Of a stretch of DNA of 64,000 nucleotides, positions 61,060-64,000 are shown piece by piece. This DNA comes from Lamellibrachia columna. Its lineage: Eukaryota; Annelida; Polychaeta; Sabellida; Siboglinidae. The stretch spans positions 25,546,048 through 25,610,047 of the forward strand of contig OY759263.1 of assembly GCA_963662155.1 (NCBI GenBank), given 5' to 3'. The position numbers were made by a program, and so were the translations under genes. The notes under the pieces are model-generated. The model was given only the letters and a program-made list of their open reading frames with translations. It had not been told where the DNA came from and did not search any database. Position 1 is the first letter of the stretch, and each line of letters begins with the position of its first letter.

Positions 61060-62660
61060 TTTCTGATAACTTAACTAATTTATGTAGATCATCCTGTAAA
61101 CTTTTTTATCTGTATCATTAGTAACCTTTCGGAATACTTTTGTGTCATCTGCAAATTTGAGTACTTTGCTAGATACGTCATCTTCCAAATCATTTATATA
61201 TATTAAAGACAGTATAGGGCCTACTACTGATCCTTGTGGTACCCCACTCAAAACAGATTTCCAATTTGAAATATCACCATCTACTATTACTCTCTGTTTT
61301 TTAAGGAAAAAAATGTATCGATGATACTCTCAATTTCATATTTTAGGATATTCCAACATTCAATTGCAGTCTTATTCATCAGCATGTTATTCCAATCTAG
61401 CTTTGCTAAGTATTTTCTCATATATTTACCTATATATATATATTTATATATAGTTACCTTTGTGGAAGTTTCTCCCGTACGTTTTTTTATTTTTACCTTC
61501 TAATTTTACATTGATGTCAAAATGTACTTGATTGTGGTCACTCTTACCCAATGGTTCACCTATTTTTACATTGTCCACTAATTCTTTTTGTGATGATAAA
61601 AATCTATCTAATACATTTTCTCCCTGTGTTGGTTTTAGCACGTGCTGAGTAAGGAAGCTCTCCTGAATTAAAAACAGAAATTGTACTTTCTAGAGATTTC
61701 CATTGTATATGGTCATGGTTAAAATCTCCCATTATGATACTTTCCCCTTTACTAACTTCCTTTATAGCATTTTATATTTTTGTGTTATCCTCTTCGTTTA
61801 TGTTTGGACTTCCGTAAACTAATCCAACAGTTATTTTTGAATTTCCTGAAACAATTTTGCACCAAACAGCTTCATCGTAATCTGCTTCGCTTTCTAATTT
61901 TATTTCATAAGCCTGAATAGATTATTTAACATATAAAATAACTCCCCTCCCCTTCTTCCTATTCGATCTCTCCGAAACATTACGTACTCTGTCAATCTTA
62001 ATTCAGCATCTGTAATGTCTATGTTGGCCCATGATTCGGTTATACCAATTATGTGAGGGTCAATATCTTCTACCATAATGTTTAATTCGTTTTTCTTATT
62101 TACTATACTCCTAGCATTTAAATACACGCATCTACAACCTGCTTCATACATGTTTTTCGGACATTCTGTTATTGGTTTATCTGTACTAGTGGCCTCTTGT
62201 CCTGTTTGAGGCATCTCTAAGTACCTCCCCCCCCGCGCTTCTAGTTTAAATAGTGCTTACTACCAAAACTATTTGATATGCTACCCATGCCACTGTCTAC
62301 TGCTGCTGAGAGTCCATCCGCAAATTCTGCTGCCCCCTTTCCACTTAGATGAATCCCGTCCTGATGTGGGAGTTAATTCTTCGTCGTCCGCACTGACCTC
62401 ATCGTGGTGGGATATGCCGTTGTTTCGTAGCAGGTTCTATTTCACGAGTAATTGGCATAAATCTTCACGACGTTCTTCTGGTTCCAAGCGAATCTCGGCC
62501 AAATCGACAACGTGCGCGCCCGTTGCTTGAAACCCTAAATGGAGGCGAATGACTTTGCCAGATGTATTCTATCGAACTAGAGCTTTTCACTAGTGTGATT
62601 CTGGAGATAATTGGACAGAAGTTCGCTATCCGACCCAACATGAGCTCAGGCATGTTATCG
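61060..62660 (-). mobile_element. LINE with ORF1-like, endonuclease and RT remnants in gene 3 intron
   Basis: Minus strand, 5' to 3'. An ORF1-like end carries DGIHLSGKGAAEFADGL (about 62350-62290), resembling the end of a SGNH-type esterase domain. Next is the endonuclease at 62214-61900 (CVYLNARSIVNKKNELNIMV, PHIIGITESWAN, FRRDR) and its end at 61641-61444 (KSDHNQVHFDI). RT follows at 61260-61080 ([31 protein letters not shown], the catalytic FADD). The RT front half is deleted. The clade is CR1-like and may be the same family as 44790-45657, which lacks the parts seen here. Confidence 0.8.
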
Positions 62661-62689
62661 TTTTGTTTGGGCTGTACGTTACGGTCTCG

Positions 62690-63365
62690 TACCAATCACC
62701 CTACAAGTTTACACGTATATGAGTTGTTACAGATCAAAACTTTCCCGTTTCTTTTTTGTGAGTCTTCCTCACCGAAGTATCGCCATGGGAGCAGACATAG
62801 TAGTGTTGGGAAACCACAATCCTATTTTGCACTAACTTGGCATGTGGCTCTGGTTCAATTTGGACGACAAACACTCTCAACACTCACAGGTGATGGAACA
62901 CTGACTGACTCCAACGCACCCAGTATATCACAGGCGCTGTATTCTAAGACACATACCGATCAGAATCATTTTGAGCAGTTAGCCTACGGTGATCTACGTG
63001 CATATATCGACGCTGTGTGCGAACCTGCACAATGGCAATGGTCCCTACCGCCTGTAATGGTCCTATCTGAGATCCATTTGTCTTGACCACCACGATGGTT
63101 ACGCACATGACCTGGGTCTCAACTGACCATTTCTCGAAGCTTGACCCCATTGCGATCGTGTTGTCTCTTTATGTTCCATATCCTTAGCCATGCGAGTTTT
63201 CTTTACACTAAATCTATTTCGCAATCTGTATAATAAGAACAGTGCTGCGGGAGATTCTCCAGTTACGGAGTGTGGCGGAGAGTGGCGGAGTGTGGCGGAG
63301 TGTGGCGGAGTGTTGCGGAATGTGGCGGAGTGTGGCGGAGTGTGGCGGAGTGTGGCGAGTGTGGC
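62690..63365 (-). pseudogene. Gypsy 3' remnant with GTGTGGCGGA minisatellite
   Basis: FEKWSVETQVMCVTIVVVK on the minus strand matches the tail of the gene 2 gypsy relic (FEKWSLETWVMCITIVVVK). The minisatellite (63269-63365, about nine units) sits at the equivalent place. Here the relic lies before, not after, the exon D position, so the order has been rearranged. Confidence 0.65.
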
Positions 63366-64000
63366 ATGCAGGTGGATATAATTACGAATGATTCACTTAG
63401 CCAATTATCGGAGACGGTATCGCAAAAAAACCTCTTTTAACCACCAGAACCGTTTTTATCGGGAGAGAGAGAGGGGGAGTGAGAGAGGGAGTGAGTGAGG
63501 GAAGGAGGGAGGGAGGGAGGGAGGAAGGTAGGGAGGGAGGGCGGGAGGGAGGGAGACAGAGACAGAGTGTTCTGGGTAAAATTTATATATGTATAGTGGT
63601 ATACATCGCGTTATGTGATATCGTCACAAAAGTAACTTTCAGAATTCAGAAAACATTCAATCGTTTTTCAGTTTGGATGTGTACAACCATCTTTGCTATA
63701 CATGAAATCAATGATGAAAAAATATCTATACAATTTTTTTTAGGGGATTTATATTTCTTGAGTGTATGGACCTTAATGGGCTGTGTTTATTATCAGTCAG
63801 ACTTTGTCATAGAAACGCGCATCGCCATGGCATATATTTACATTTCTAAATGTCCTTTTTGTACACATAATTTGTGTTCCTGTGAAACAAATGCAAACTA
63901 AACACTTGTGTTCCTTTATATGTTTTTATTTAATGCATGACGCTTTTAATACAAAAAATGCACGTTACTGTGACAAAAACGGCTAAAGTTACGAGAAATG
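63366..64000 (+). other. Intron leading to exon D of gene 3
   Basis: Matches gene 1 around 11490 and 12487-12630 and gene 2 around 27950-28010 (GACAAAAACGGCTAAAGTTACG at the edge). A purine-rich (GGGA)n tract lies at about 63465-63570. No coding sequence before the window end. Confidence 0.6.

Overview
The window is animal nuclear DNA, probably from a marine invertebrate such as a mollusc, another lophotrochozoan or a lancelet. The sequence does not let me choose between these. The evidence is split genes with GT/AG introns, non-LTR, Ty3/gypsy, DIRS, P-element, PIF/Harbinger and MULE remnants, and at least fourteen long (TA)n or (TA)-rich tracts plus (GT)n, (CGGT)n and other microsatellites. 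No bacterial-style operon, tRNA or rRNA was seen.

The only convincing host genes form a damaged tandem cluster of fibrinogen-related-domain (FReD, ficolin/FREP-like) genes on the plus strand. The gene plan can be rebuilt by comparing copies: exon A (signal peptide plus Gln/Glu-rich coiled coil), exon B (FReD start, ending in DGGGWL), exon C (begins VFQRR, ends GEFWLG), exon D, and exon E (DRDND calcium motif, GAWW, SNLNG, ending EMKLRP). The A, B, C, D and E junctions are phase 1, 0, 1 and 1, and they match wherever they can be tested. Gene 1 (about 8.0-16.3 kb) has A, B, C and E, but A carries a 1-base deletion and D has been deleted. Gene 2 (25.8-32.3 kb) has an intact B-C-D-E domain and a possible short signal-peptide exon. 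A copy at 34.7-40.0 kb is dead: a LINE splits exon C, D is frameshifted and E is missing. A lone intact exon E lies at 53.7 kb. Another lies inverted at 3.5 kb, and a 3' scrap lies at 17.5 kb. A last gene (57.2 kb to beyond the window) has clean A, B and C, and its D and E should lie past position 64000.

The exon-E copies travel with about 1.3-1.7 kb of conserved intron, a strong palindrome and, in most cases, a decayed Ty3/gypsy pol in the opposite direction. The array therefore seems to have grown by segmental duplication after that retroelement was already fixed and broken.

Between the FReD genes lie blocks of mobile DNA. At 16.5-25.4 kb there are tandem repeats, a MULE transposase fragment, a 37-bp minisatellite, a PIF/Harbinger fragment, and a 3.9-kb transposon with terminal inverted repeats and ATTGGTT/AACCAAT subterminal repeats that itself carries a nested piggyBac-like element. 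At 40-52 kb there are a degenerate GC-rich repeat, a THAP/P-element transposase remnant with a deleted relative, a CR1-like LINE, and two DIRS-type tyrosine-recombinase retrotransposons in series. FReD proteins of this type are secreted lectins that bind acetylated sugars, often in innate immunity. The cluster looks like an immune-lectin locus being expanded, shuffled and broken by mobile DNA.
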